Positions 10,182 through 20,983 of a DNA stretch of 64,000 nt are shown in pieces (within the stretch, counting starts at the first letter, position 1; each line of letters starts with the position of its first letter). Position numbers and translations under genes: made by a program. Where the stretch lies: positions 9,964,225 through 10,028,224 of the forward strand of contig OY720347.1 in the NCBI GenBank assembly GCA_963082975.1, read 5' to 3'. Origin of the DNA: Labia minor (lineage: Eukaryota > Arthropoda > Insecta > Dermaptera > Spongiphoridae). The notes beneath the pieces are model-generated. The model was not told where the DNA came from and made no database searches. It saw only the letters and a list, made by a program, of their open reading frames with translations.

Positions 10182-10280
10182 AGCTCGGTGTCCCAAGTAT
10201 AATATTACCAGCCAAACCCAATATAATAATGAATTATTTTTTTTTAACTTAATTACCTAGCCGAGGCTCGGGGTCCCGGT
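10182..10280 (+). repeat. R5 unit 2
   Basis: Same as unit 1 with few differences. The 40 bp upstream (10141-10181) duplicate the sequence before unit 1 (9931-9970), so this unit arose with its flank, probably by local duplication rather than independent insertion. Confidence 0.65.
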
Positions 10281-10425
10281 GTGATCTTAATATATTGTCA
10301 GAATTAGATAAATAATGTAGAGAGAAAAATTATTTAAAAATAGATATTTATTTAAATGAAATAAAATTATTTAATTTACAGAATGAAAATGTCTATAATA
10401 ATGTCTAAACATTTTTTCGAGCGAC

Positions 10426-10521
10426 AGCTCGGTATCCCAGGTATTAATATTACCAGCCAAACCCAATAATAATGAATCATTTTTTTTAACTTAAGTACCG
10501 AGCCGAGGCTCGGGGTCCCGG
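10426..10521 (+). repeat. R5 unit 3
   Basis: CAGCTCGGTATCCCAGGTA to GGGTCCCGGTA, with the same stem-loop at its right end. Its upstream flank differs from that of units 1 and 2, so it could be an independent copy. Confidence 0.65.
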
Positions 10522-11188
10522 TACTATGTTATAAAAACACTAGAGAATAAACATCTAAAAATTAGAGCAGATACTAATATAATGAGTGAAGAATTTTAGA
10601 ATAGACATTGAAACGATTAAGTAGGACAAGAATAAAAATTGATTTTTTTTAAATATTAATTACTATATTAATTTAAATGAAGAAAATATTATTATTCCTA
10701 CCATTTATTGATTAGTTAAATCATTTTAAAACCTTTTAAAAATCAACTTGGCCCATTAACATATTTTTTGGATAACGATTGGAATTTATTCAAAATATAT
10801 GTATATTATTTTAATCTCTTGATATATAAAAAAATAAATAAATAGAAATCATTACTTTTGTATAGATTAATAAGATAATGGTTAATTGACTAATCCTTCT
10901 ATAAAAATACCACTATTATTTATTTAAACGAATGTTTATAATTAAATTTGTATGTTATTCTGAAGTCTGAACAAATATCAACGTTTATCTATTAATCTAA
11001 TCTTAATATTTTATTTTATTATTATTGTATTAACAAAAATTGGATGTAAGTATTTATATATCTTAATGATCTTGAAAATATAGTTCATACGATTTTTTTA
11101 TAAAATTACAAATTAGGTGATATTCTTAGATAAAGATTCAATCTTTATAGGTTTGATTTATGATACTTCGCTTCTTTAACCAATAGAT
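10522..11188. other. AT-rich stretch, nothing recognised
   Basis: No open frame above background and no repeat ends. Confidence 0.4.
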
Positions 11189-11387
11189 CACTGATACTCA
11201 ACCTTTTTTACCGCGGCACACTTTTAACGGCTTAAAAATTTGGCGACACAAAGAAAAAGATAAGTTTAAAAGTTTATAATATTGGATAAAAAATGGTCCC
11301 AAAAACGATTTACCTTTTTTTGTTTTTGACATTTTGATAATCTCGCAGCACACAAAAGTGCCGCGGCACAGTTGTTGAGAATCACTG
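11189..11387 (+). mobile_element. hAT-A MITE, 199 bp
   Basis: Ends CACTGATACTCAACC (left) and GTTGAGAATCACTG (right), with a perfect 8-bp duplication CAATAGAT (11181-11188 and 11388-11395). Sub-terminal CCGCGGCACACTTTTAACGG at the left and GTGCCGCGGCACAG at the right. No coding capacity. Same family as 12433, 36938, 41183, 52316 and 55863. Confidence 0.85.
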
Positions 11388-11759
11388 CAATAGATGATGT
11401 GTTTTTGATCAAAATATTATTATTATTAACTATTAAAATGATATCAATACTTAGTCAAGCCTTATTATATCTTGGAAAACAAAATAATATTAAATAAATT
11501 AATTAAATAATTATTAATTTTTCTATAAAAATAATCTTATAAATACTCTCTTGCTTCATTTTTTTAAAAAAATAAATAAAGAAATATTAATTTATTATTT
11601 CTTACAAAACACGAATAAATGATTAGTTCATCAAATTAAATTAAATAGATCACTTTTAAAAAATAACTTATTCAATTTAAAATATTTCGATTATTATTTA
11701 GAAAAATTACATTTAAAATTATTTATTTGATTTAATTTTTATTCTGATCTTTCATTGTA

Positions 11760-12022
11760 GGATAGGGTGACCATATTTCGAAAACACCAAACCAGGACAA
11801 ACGGTTTACTTTATTTTTTTTAGAACCAAATTGAAAAAATTTAGAAAAAAAGTCGGGAATGTTTAAGATCTTAGTCCAGAAAACGTTTTACTTACTATTT
11901 TTTTTCTTTTTAGAACTAAATTGAAAAAAATTTTGAAAAAAAAGTACGAAATGTCCTAAATATTTAAAAAACGGGACAAAAGGCTGTCCCGAAGACTTTT
12001 TTGGGGACGCCAGGACTGAGCA
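11760..12022. repeat. Degenerate MITE-like block with internal similarity to hAT-A
   Basis: Begins AGGGTGACCATATTTCG, a start seen in many insect DNA-element MITEs, and holds AGAACCAAATTGAAAAAATT twice in slightly different form, the same core found inside hAT-A copies. Ends near GGGACAAAAGGCTGTCCCGA, a small palindrome. No duplication of target found. Confidence 0.35.
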
Positions 12023-12432
12023 TCTAAAAACGGAACAATCTCGGAAAAAAAATGATGTCGTTCAATAAATTCCCTTAAGCAAGCCGCGGTTAGAATATTC
12101 CTAATGAATAAATCATTAACATGAATTGGTGGAGGATGATTATTAGGGAGAGAGAGGGAAAGACCGAGACCTAGTTGACTAGGGACCTTGGCCCAAAAAT
12201 CCAACAGGCTATTCAACTTCAACAAATATCTTCTTTTTTTTAGTTTAATTCGTAGGATATAACATTAAGTTTTTATAATTTGCATTTGTTTCTTTTCATT
12301 TTTAATTTTGAAAATGATTTCTTATTGAATTAAATAAAATGTATCAAAAGCTCAGTTTTATTTATTTAAAAACAATCATACATAAATATTATTATTATTA
12401 TTATATTATTTAAAATATATATACTTATAGGG

Positions 12433-12652
12433 CAGTGATTCTCAACCACTGTGCCGCGAAATTATGAGGTTCTTAAACATTTCCGACTTTTTTCTAAATT
12501 TTTTCAATTTGGTTCTAAAAAAAGGTAAACCGTTTTTGGGACCACTTTTTTCAATATGGTAAACTTTTACACTTTTTCTTTTTCTTTGTGTGCCGCAAAA
12601 TTTTTACACCCTTTTAAGTGTGCCGCGGTAAAAAAAAGGTTGAAAATCAGTG
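12433..12652 (-). mobile_element. hAT-A MITE, 220 bp
   Basis: Ends CAGTGATTCTCAACC and GGTTGAAAATCAGTG, perfect 8-bp duplication TTATAGGG (12425-12432 and 12653-12660). Opposite orientation to 11189. Contains CCGTTTTTGGGACCACTTTT and GTGTGCCGCGGTAAAA. Confidence 0.85.
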
Positions 12653-12664
12653 TTATAGGGTATA

Positions 12665-12787
12665 GGTACCAGTAGTTGACACTTGTACATTTAATATCGG
12701 ATAATATGACTTATTTTTTATAGAATCGAACAAATGAATATTTTAATATTTTTTTCTTTGAAATCAAGTGTGTCAACTACTAGTACA
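12665..12787. mobile_element. Small TIR element, TACCAGTAGTTGACAC family
   Basis: Left TACCAGTAGTTGACACTTG, right CAAGTGTGTCAACTACTAGTA, inverted over about 20 bp with about 80 bp of AT-rich interior. Single ends of the same family are at 28175-28226 and 37263-37300. No clear target duplication. Confidence 0.55.
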
Positions 12788-13696
12788 TTCATCTTATATT
12801 TATTTATGTTAAATTTAATTAATTATCTTTGAAAGTATTTCCAAAATGAAATTAAAATTTATCATTTTATAGATAGCTAGGATATGAAAATACATATAAA
12901 ATAAAAATCTATATATTGAAGCTTGATATGTCTGTTATAATTGAAGTAATTCCTTTATAAAGGTAGATTTGAGCGTTCATTTTAATTTAATTCGATTAAT
13001 TGATCAAAGGGCAGTAGCGTTTCAATTTAATTACATTCTACAAAATGGGTAAAATATAATGGATATTCAATTTTTTTTTTTTTTTTGTCATTATACTAAT
13101 ATCAAATTCACATGCAATATTATCTAAATTTCTATTAATATTTATTATTATTATTATTATTATTATTTTTTATTTTAAATCAAGAATTGAAAATATGTTC
13201 CATTCAAATTTTATATTGATGAATTAATTGGAGTTCTTCTTGGATACGAGATCTAAATTAAATTATTTAAAATATTTGCAAAGTATGATTAAAATATTTA
13301 GATTCTGATTGGAACTAAAATGAATATTGAAAAAAATCCCAATTATCCATAATTGCCCCGATTTTTTTAAGCATGTAAAATAAAAATCTCTATTATTATG
13401 AAAAGTATTTATTAGAAATTTCTTAAATCAAATCAAAATATATATTTGTAGAATGATTATAAACTTAGAAGTGAAAAAATCCCATTAAAATTAATTAAGT
13501 CTTATTATTTTTTTATTTATTTTGTAAACTAATTTTTATATTTAATTAAAGTCTTTCATCAAATATTAGCAAATCCTGAATATTTCAAAAATTAACTATC
13601 AAAATAAATTTATATTACCAAAAAAAAAATAATTAATAAATTGGAAATGAAACTAAAAATATTTATCTTTTCTAAATAAAAACAAACCAAAAATAA
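12788..13696. other. AT-rich stretch; ATT microsatellite
   Basis: A T15-like run at 13070-13086 and an (ATT)n array at about 13135-13168. Otherwise no recognisable feature. Confidence 0.5.
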
Positions 13697-14300
13697 GCTG
13701 GAGAGTCTCCACTCGACGATCTCGCAATTTGAATTGGAATAACATAATATAATATATTATATTATATTTAAATTAAATTTAATTAATTATAAATTATAAA
13801 TTAATAAATAATATTTATTAAACCAGCACGTTTTTGGCTCTTTGTTGATGGCACCACGTCACGTGTTGGAGCGTGAGATTTGCAGTGTTAAAAAATTAAT
13901 TCCGGTACTTTCAGCGTTTCAATCAAGCTGAAATTCTATATATAGCAGTTTTATACAATTTTTAATCATGTGAAAAACTATCAAACATATATCTTTATTT
14001 TTACGGTCACTTTAGAGGAAAAAAATCAAACCGTTGTAGGTTATGACCCTCTTCCGGTTGAGTTACATTTCTCAAAAGGTGATAGAAAACTACGAATTTT
14101 GAATAATAGCCGTATACCAAATTTCATGATTCTAGTTCAAACCGTTTTTGCGTAATCTTGTTTCTGCATATACACACACACACACAATTTTCTCAACCTT
14201 AGTGAAAATGACTCAGGGACCTTCAAAACATAAAAAAACATCAAAATCTCAACATCGAAAATTTTCATGATCGCAATACTATCGTCAGACGTGTTAGTAA
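13697..14300 (+). mobile_element. R2 repeat copy 2, near full length
   Basis: GCTGGAGAGTCTCCACTCGA start, then the CACGTCACGTGTTGGAGCG, TATATATAGCAGTTTTATAC, TTTACGGTCACTTTAGAGG and CCAAATTTCATGATTCTAG blocks, a short CA tract (14172-14185), and GATCGCAATACTATCGTCAG then a degenerate end. The overlapping frames (13970-14155 and 14137-14340) recur in other copies at the same place and are repeat sequence, not genes. Confidence 0.7.
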
Positions 14301-15490
14301 AAAAGTAAAATAAAATAAAATTATCATAAAATTGAATCAACTTGTAGATATTTTGAAATTGAAATGAATACCCAGTTAAACAAGAATTTTCTTTTATTTC
14401 TTTTGATGTTGTTTTTTATTTGTCTGGTTAACATTCAACATGACACCCTTTTAAATAAAATGTTAATCAATTTGTTGAAATGAAAAAAAAAAATGTTAAT
14501 TTATGGAAATTTTTGTAATAAAATTTCACCAACTTTATTGTATATTTGTTCTTTATTGTTTATTTATAGTATTAAAGATTTTGCGCAACATTAAAATCTA
14601 GATATCCTTGATTGATATGAGAGTTGAATTATTAGGATTAAAAAAAACAAAACAATTATCTACTATTGTACTAATAAGTAAAATAAATATAAACTAAAAA
14701 TAGACTTTAATTTGATATTTGATGTAAACTAAAAAAAAGCAAAATATTATTTATTTACTCTTTTATTCAATCAATACCAGATTATTGGAAAAAACATATT
14801 CACTGCCTGAAGTTTGAACAAATACTTCTTTCATTCAATTAAATAAATTTTTTATTTTATTTTGGAAAATATTATAACTTTTAAAGGTTAAAAATTTAAT
14901 CGTTGTATTGCTTGAAAATTCATGATTTCATTGAAGGCAAATTAAGTGATAAAAGAAAAAGAACCTTTATTTTATTATATGTAGTTTTCATTGATTATTA
15001 AGTTACCTAAACTAAGTGACTTCACCATTGAAACTTCTGAAACATGTGGATAATGTCAAATCCCATTTGAGACTAACAACCTGCACTTCAAAGGCAAAGG
15101 CATAAACGACAAAATGAATTAGAAAGGAAAAAAAAAATCAGGAATCAAAGGATGACTTCAATTAATTTTTTTTTTTAGTAAGGGTTGTACATTTTAGAGG
15201 GTGATGAGTCTCTTAATTAACCCCACTGAATTTATCCTGCTGTATTTCAAGAAAATTCATTTTCCCCGACTTATACAAGTATATTTAATTAAATCATATG
15301 TCATATCCAAGGAAATTCATCAATTTGATAATAAAATAAAAAAAAATAGATTTAATATTTATTTCATATATTCAAATTTGATAACAAGAAGATTTAAATA
15401 TTTAAAGAAGATTAAAGAAATGCATTTTTTATAAAGTATTAACCTATTAAACTTGAAGATTAAAGGTTTATCAACATTTGATTTATATAA
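14301..15490. other. AT-rich stretch, nothing recognised
   Basis: Frame 15201-15434 encodes a K/I/F-rich stretch typical of translated AT-rich DNA and resembles no family. Confidence 0.4.
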
Positions 15491-16131
15491 GGGTCATTCC
15501 ACGTCAACTCATCCAGGCCGTTTCACCCAAAATCTCAGATTTTTATGAAAATTGGTAAATATGTTCTATTTATAAACATGAAAAACACCACCAAATTTTA
15601 ATTTTTTATCTCACATAGTTTTTGAGTAATGGCACTTTAAAGATTGGCGTTTTTAAATTTCCGAGCCTCGTATAAGGCCAGATAAAACGTGTAGTGGTGT
15701 AGAAAATAATTTCTCATTCACTTATTTAACCTCCTATCTTGTTGAAATTTTTAAGGCATGTTCTTATAACTATGAGGAATTGTAAAAAAAATGTAACGGA
15801 CCCCAAAATATTTTTAAAAAAATTATATGTTGGATATTATAAAACTTTAAAATTACAAACAAAGTTTAGCGTAAAATGAAATATCACGACAAGGGAATGA
15901 GATAATCAAGAACTTTTTTTTTCCTAAATTATCTACATGAAATGAGCTTTAATTTAATAAAATAAAAGTTTTGTGTATTTGCCTCCTTCTATGTACTAAG
16001 ACCACTGCAAGTTACAACACATTAATTATGAGCAATATGAGAGTCTCAATGGCTGAATTTTGTTAATAATTAGACATTTTAATATTAAATAAAATATTTT
16101 TACCTAAAAATGTCCATCGAAGGAAAGTTTA

Positions 16132-16590
16132 ACAGCATTCTTACAACCAAAATTTGAAAACTATGAGGAAGAAGATAGGATCGAATTCAAACAGTGGGTA
16201 GCTACAGACAGGACACATATGATAACTCAAACTTCAACCACACACACATTGATGAATTTATTGATGAACTAACAACAAAAATAGGAAAATTGATCCCAAA
16301 TTCTTATATTGCAAAAAGTCAGTCGAGCTATTTTAAAAGTCTAAAGGATAACTGCGCGCCAAATCAAGCCATTATATCAATCAATTGACTTCAGCGAGAA
16401 TTTCTCTTTTGTGATTCAAGATGAGGTACAGGGTTATCATTGGACCTCAGACTCCTGCACTGTTCACCCAGTAATAATTAACATGAGTGTTGATGACAAA
16501 AAAATAGTCTCATCACATTGTATAATTACCGATGACTTAAATCATGATGTTTGTATGGTTTATAAGATTCAAGATACCCTGTTAGAATCC
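16132..16590 (+). pseudogene. Transposase-like relic in left palindrome arm
   Basis: Pieces in three frames read FENYEEEDRIEFKQWVATDR, then HIDEFIDELTTKIGKLIPNS and YIAKSQSSYFKSLKDN, then DFSENFSFVIQDEVQGYHWT, TVHPVIIN and CIITDDLNHD. I recall similar proteins, with motifs like DFSENY, QGFHW, TVHPFV and ISDxLxHD, from many arthropod genomes; their pattern of conserved Asp within predicted strands would suit an RNase-H-like transposase, but I cannot name the superfamily. Breaks: a frame change near 16230, and a duplicated ATCA near 16377-16384 just before DFSENF. The gene is truncated at the palindrome centre, so the C-terminal catalytic part is missing. Confidence 0.5.
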
Positions 16591-16615
16591 AAAGATGAGG
16601 TACAGGGTTATCATT

Positions 16616-17074
16616 GGATTCTAACAGGGTATCTTGAATCTTATAAACCATACAAACATCATGATTTAAGTCATCGGTAATTATACAATGTGATGAGACT
16701 ATTTTTTTGTCATCAACACTCATGTTAATTATTACTGGGTGAACAGTGCAGGAGTCTGAGGTCCAATGATAACCCTGTACCTCATCTTGAATCACAAAAG
16801 AGAAATTCTCGCTGAAGTCAATTGATTGATATAATGGCTTGATTTGGCGCGCAGTTATCCTTTAGACTTTTAAAATAGCTCGACTGACTTTTTGCAATAT
16901 AAGAATTTGGGATCAATTTTCCTATTTTTGTTGTTAGTTCATCAATAAATTCATCAATGTGTGTGTGGTTGAAGTTTGAGTTATCATATGTGTCCTGTCT
17001 GTAGCTACCCACTGTTTGAATTCGATCCTATCTTCTTCCTCATAGTTTTCAAATTTTGGTTGTAAGAATGCTGT
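16616..17074 (-). pseudogene. Same transposase-like relic in right palindrome arm
   Basis: Inverse copy of 16132-16590, with the identical frame change and the identical duplicated ATCA before DFSENF. Sharing of both defects shows that they predate the duplication of the arm or that the arms have been homogenised since. Confidence 0.5.
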
Positions 17075-17848
17075 TAAACTTTCCTTCGATGGACATTTTT
17101 AGGTAAAAATATTTTATTTAATATTAAAATGTCTAATTATTAACAAAATTCAGCCATTGAGACTCTCATATTGCTCATAATTAATGTGTTGTAACTTGCA
17201 GTGGTCTTAGTACATAGAAGGAGGCAAATACACAAAACTTTTATTTTATTAAATTAAAGCTCATTTCATGTAGATAATTTAGGAAAAAAAAAGTTCTTGA
17301 TTATCTCATTCCCTTGTCGTGATATTTCATTTTACGCTAAACTTTGTTTGTAATTTTAAAGTTTTATAATATCCAACATATAATTTTTTTAAAAATATTT
17401 TGGGGTCCGTTACATTTTTTTTACAATTCCTCATAGTTATAAGAACATGCCTTAAAAATTTCAACAAGATAGGAGGTTAAATAAGTGAATGAGAAATTAT
17501 TTTCTACACCACTACACGTTTTATCTGGCCTTATACGAGGCTCGGAAATTTAAAAACGCCAATCTTTAAAGTGCCATTACTCAAAAACTATGTGAGATAA
17601 AAAATTAAAATTTGGTGGTGTTTTTCATGTTTATAAATAGAACATATTTACCAATTTTCATAAAAATCTGAGATTTTGGGTGAAAAAATGACTATTTTCT
17701 GGTTGAATTGACGTGGAATGACCCATAATTAATTTCATTAAAATTTTATTAATTATTTAAAGGAATTTATTTTAAAAATATAATTCCAAGTAGCCAATAT
17801 CTTGATTTTTGAAAATATCATTTAATTTGTCTAATAATTTTTATCTGG

Positions 17849-17955
17849 TAAACTAGAGGAATCTGAGAGAAATATTGCATAAGAAAAGTTTCTTTGGAAT
17901 TAAAAAAGGAATCCACTGGCAAAGTTTCATCCAAATCCATGAAGCTTCCTGTTTT
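17849..17955 (+). repeat. R3 repeat, copy 1
   Basis: AAACTAGAGGAATCTGAGAG, AAAGTTTCTTTGGAATTAAA and CCACTGGCAAAGTTTCATCC; the same block occurs at 30575-30680 and 32697-32812. No coding frame survives in all three. Confidence 0.6.
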
Positions 17956-18163
17956 TGTAAACAATTACCTTTTTTACTTCGAGCGACCTCACAATAGCGA
18001 CCTGTTACTGTCAACAAAGAAATAGTTTTTTTATATATAATTAAAATATAATCTATTATTTTAAAGCAAAAGATGAAGACCATTATATATATTCATATAC
18101 TTTTTTGACTATTTTATACAACTAATAAAAATAATTGTATATAAAGTTCTAAATTGCTTCGAC

Positions 18164-18662
18164 GGCCATTCAACAAGTACTTAGCCTCACCATCCGATGG
18201 CGCTGCTATCACAAAAGTGTTTTAGCATCATGTAGTACATTATTTTACTAGCCTACTGTCAAAGTTTCAGTCAATTCCCTTCACTAGTTTTGTTTTGACA
18301 GCCTTTGGAAGCGAGCGTGTCGATCAGTTATACAAAAATGACCATGGCCTAATTGGTCGAATTGCGCTACGAATTGATGCCTCATCTACCTTACTCTCCA
18401 GATTTGGCCCCCTGTAATTACTTTTTGTTTCCAAACCTGAAATAGTCACTCGCCGGGAATAAATTTGTGTCGATTTGTTCTTTTTCCATTTTGGTACAAC
18501 TGATCACGCTCGCTTCCAAAGGCTGTCAAAACAAAACTAGTGAAGGGAATTGACTGGAACTTTGATAGTAGGCTAGTAAAAGAATGTACTACATGATGCT
18601 AACACACTTTTGTGATAGCAGCGCCATCGGATGGTGAGGCAAAGTACTTGTTGAATGACCCT
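18164..18662 (+). mobile_element. Mariner-derived foldback element with arms of about 165 bp
   Basis: Left arm (18164-18330) and right arm (18487-18662) are inverted copies with scattered differences: CATTCAACAAGTACTTAGCC at the left end against GGCAAAGTACTTGTTGAATG at the right, and on the inner side GCCTTTGGAAGCGAGCGTG against CACGCTCGCTTCCAAAGGC. A short transposase remnant lies between. The last bases at each end differ, so the TA duplication is not clear. Confidence 0.7.
18371..18478 (+). pseudogene. Mariner transposase fragment between foldback arms
   Basis: Reads ELMPHLPYSPDLAPCNYFLF then PNLK*SLAGNKFVS. It is the region around the third catalytic Asp of a mariner transposase (YSPDLAPxDxxLF). 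The catalytic Asp codon is Asn here and there is a stop five codons later. Only about 35 residues remain. Confidence 0.65.
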
Positions 18663-18712
18663 CTTATCAATCTATCTATCTATCTATTTTATATATATAT
18701 ATATACATACAT
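18663..18712. repeat. TCTA and TA microsatellite
   Basis: (TCTA)n followed by (TA)n and (CATA). Confidence 0.8.
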
Positions 18713-18720
18713 CTACTCGT

Positions 18721-18871
18721 CAGGGCCGTCCTAAGATTTTCGGCACCCGTGGGCTCCTAAAATTTTGCGCCCCTTTTCATAAGAAATTACACAGAATGGT
18801 TAGTAAAAATATATAAACTAATAAAAAATGCCGCCCCCAGCCCAATTAGCCCTGTGGTTAGGGCGTCCCTG
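18721..18871. mobile_element. hAT-D MITE, 151 bp
   Basis: Ends CAGGGCCGTCCTAAG and TTAGGGCGTCCCTG are inverted copies with two mismatches, flanked by a perfect 8-bp duplication CTACTCGT (18713-18720 and 18872-18879). Interior holds GCGCCCC and GCCGCCCCC blocks. A related 112-bp element lies at 50581-50692. Confidence 0.85.
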
Positions 18872-18879
18872 CTACTCGT

Positions 18880-20019
18880 ATATCACAATAAATATAAAAT
18901 AATTTATGAAATTAAATTTCTTAAAGTGAGATGAAAAATTTTTAAATACCTAATGTCATTTTGCAATGGCATTGGAAAGCAGTGGATGGGAAAAATTGAT
19001 TGATCTGCATTCCATGGATCACTCTCTTCTTTTAAAGATCCACTTAAGTGCAACTAAAACCTCAACAGCAACCACAACAACTCATGATATTTTATTATAC
19101 CACCTGTCTTTAATTACTGCATGCACGTTGTTGTTGATGTTTTTTTCCCTCTTTTAATCACTTTTTTTGAATTTAATTGTTATTTCATTTCTCATCCATT
19201 CATTTCGCTTAAAAAATTCCTTTAATATTACTTTTTGATTCCATAATAGTTTTTTTTCTTCCTCCATAGATACCAATAATTATCAATTTCTTCTTTTAAA
19301 TTTTTATTTTACTTGCTCATAAAAATAATTATCCTTTAACGATGATTAATGTCTAGTACGAAAGAATTCTTGATTATCTATTAATTAAACCTCACGATTT
19401 TTATTAAAAAAAAAAAAATAAAAATATATATACAAGACACTAAAAATTATTTATTTTTCTAAATATTTTAATATCAAAAGAAATTTTAATTTTAATAGAA
19501 AAAAAAATTAAATAAAACGAAGAAAGTATTTAAAATGAAATTGTTTTTGTTTTTCTCCTATTATTAATTAAAAAATATATTTGATGAAATATTTTATTTG
19601 TAACTCTTTGAGTATAAAAAAAGTATGATCATAAAGCATAATTTAATTTAGAAAATTGAAAAATTATAGTAATATGGACGAGAAATTATTTCATAAAATA
19701 AAATAAATATTAAATAACCTATGAGAAAATCATTAATTGATTGAGGTGATCAATTTTTTTTTTTTGTAAAAATGTTAGAAAAAGAATAGAATTGGAAGTA
19801 GAGGAAATATCCTGAAGGAAGAACTGATTTATTGGTGGGTCAAATGATCATATCGTTATCAAAATTGATAATCATAAAAATATCTCTGGTTTTTACACAT
19901 CCTATGAGAGGACAATGTCGTCTGCTGCCTAAGCGGGATAGATGTTTTGTATAATCAGTACAAAGTATCTTCTCAAACTTTATCTCATGACCTATTTTCT
20001 TGATCCGAAGTCGCTAGTC
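18880..20019. other. Stretch without recognisable genes
   Basis: Frame 18966-19157 (63 codons) overlaps a somewhat GC-richer block but matches no family I know. The rest is AT-rich with long A and T tracts. Confidence 0.35.
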
Positions 20020-20166
20020 TTATTTCAATCAGCTTGCCGTGTTTGATCAAGTTGGGTGCATCCCGTCCCTATAGGCCACAACTAAAGCGAAATTTCTTTC
20101 CAGACCCGGGACTGAGGACACGAGGTTGAAGGCAAGCGTGTTGTCCAATAGACTGCATGGCGCCCA
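20020..20166 (-). mobile_element. SINE2-like, degenerate tRNA-derived element
   Basis: On the minus strand: GGGCGCCATGCAGTCTATTG, GACAACACGCTTGCCTTCAA, CCTCGTGTCCTCAGTCCCGG. The order (GGGCGCC head, A-box-like GACAACACGC, B-box-like CAGTCCCGGG) is that of a tRNA-derived SINE head, decayed. Different from SINE1. Not a functional tRNA: arms do not pair. Confidence 0.45.
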
Positions 20167-20184
20167 TATCAATACCTAATGAAT

Positions 20185-20425
20185 AAGCGTAATTTCGTTA
20201 TCAATATACACAATTTCCTATGTATGTATGAAATGTTTGTAACATTATGAAATTAACTACAAATTTAAAATTTTACAATTTACAAATTTATGGAATTTAA
20301 AATAAAAACAATACCTCCCTTACTATCGTTGGTCGGTAAAAAAATTTTAAATATTCTAATTTTTGATATTAATATTATTTTTTATCATAAAAGGAATTTA
20401 TTAATCATAATAAACATTAAAAAAT
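20185..20425 (+). repeat. R8 repeat copy 1 with embedded R1 end fragment
   Basis: TCAATATACACAATTTCCTA, GAATTTAAAATAAAA and ATATTCTAATTTTTGATATT also occur in order at 46450-46720. In this copy a 36-bp R1 3' end (ACAATACCTCCCTTACTATC then GTTGGTCGGTAAAA, 20308-20343) interrupts the shared sequence; the other copy lacks it. Confidence 0.55.
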
Positions 20426-20983
20426 CTGGAGTGTCTCCACTCGACTATCTCGCAATTTGAATTGGATTAAATAACATAATATATTATATTTAAATTAAAT
20501 TTAATTAATTATAAATTATAAATTAAAATTAATAAATAATATTTGTTAAATCAGCGCATGTTTGGCTCTTTGTTGGCTGACAATGTTAAGAAATTAATTC
20601 CGGTACTTTCAGCGATTCAATCAAACTGAAATTCTATATATAGCAGTTTTATACAATTTTTTTAATCATGTGAAAAAATATCAAGAATATATCTTTATTT
20701 TTACGGTCACTTTAGAGGAAAAAAAAATCAAAACTTTGTAGGTAATTGACCCTCTTCCGGTTGAGCTACATTTCTCAAAAATTGATAGAAAACTACAAAT
20801 TTTGAATAATGCCCATGTACCAAATTTCATGATCCTAGCTGAAACCGTTTTTGCGTAATCTTGTCTACATACATACACAGACATTTTTCTTATTTTCGGT
20901 GAAAATTACTCAGGGACCTTCAAAACGTATAACAACATCAAAATCTCGACATGGAAAATTTTCGTGATGTGGCGAGATAGTAA
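20426..20983 (+). mobile_element. R2 repeat copy 3, full length with both end boxes
   Basis: CTGGAGTGTCTCCACTCGAC then TATCTCGCAATTTG at the left; GGCGAGATAGTAAAA at the right end (20971-20985). The right box is the inverse of ACTATCTCGC at the left. The internal CACGTCACGTG segment is deleted here. Minus-strand frame 20681-20884 is repeat shadow. Confidence 0.7.

Larger units (their letters stand above)
15491..17724. mobile_element. 2.2-kb near-perfect palindrome, DNA-element foldback
   Basis: Two arms of 1070 bp (15521-16590 and 16616-17685) are inverse copies; I found no difference in the segments I compared, which cover nearly all of the arm. A 25-bp spacer (16591-16615) separates them. 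Outside the arms, both ends carry GGGTCATTCCACGTCAA (left 15491, right ending 17724), but the 13-22 bp between this end and the arm differ (left ACTCATCCAGGCCG-type, right ATTCAACCAGAAAATAG-type). ATAA stands on both flanks, a possible but weak 4-bp target duplication. Each arm carries a broken transposase-like coding relic. Confidence 0.85.

Noticed and set aside
9993..10521. CRISPR array
   Set aside because: Only three units of about 100 bp with AT-rich unequal spacing and transposon-like inverted boxes; eukaryotic context.
15491..17724. Palindrome as a pure assembly artefact
   Set aside because: The outer ends differ from each other, the flanks are unrelated, and the spacer is templated; still listed as needing long-read confirmation.
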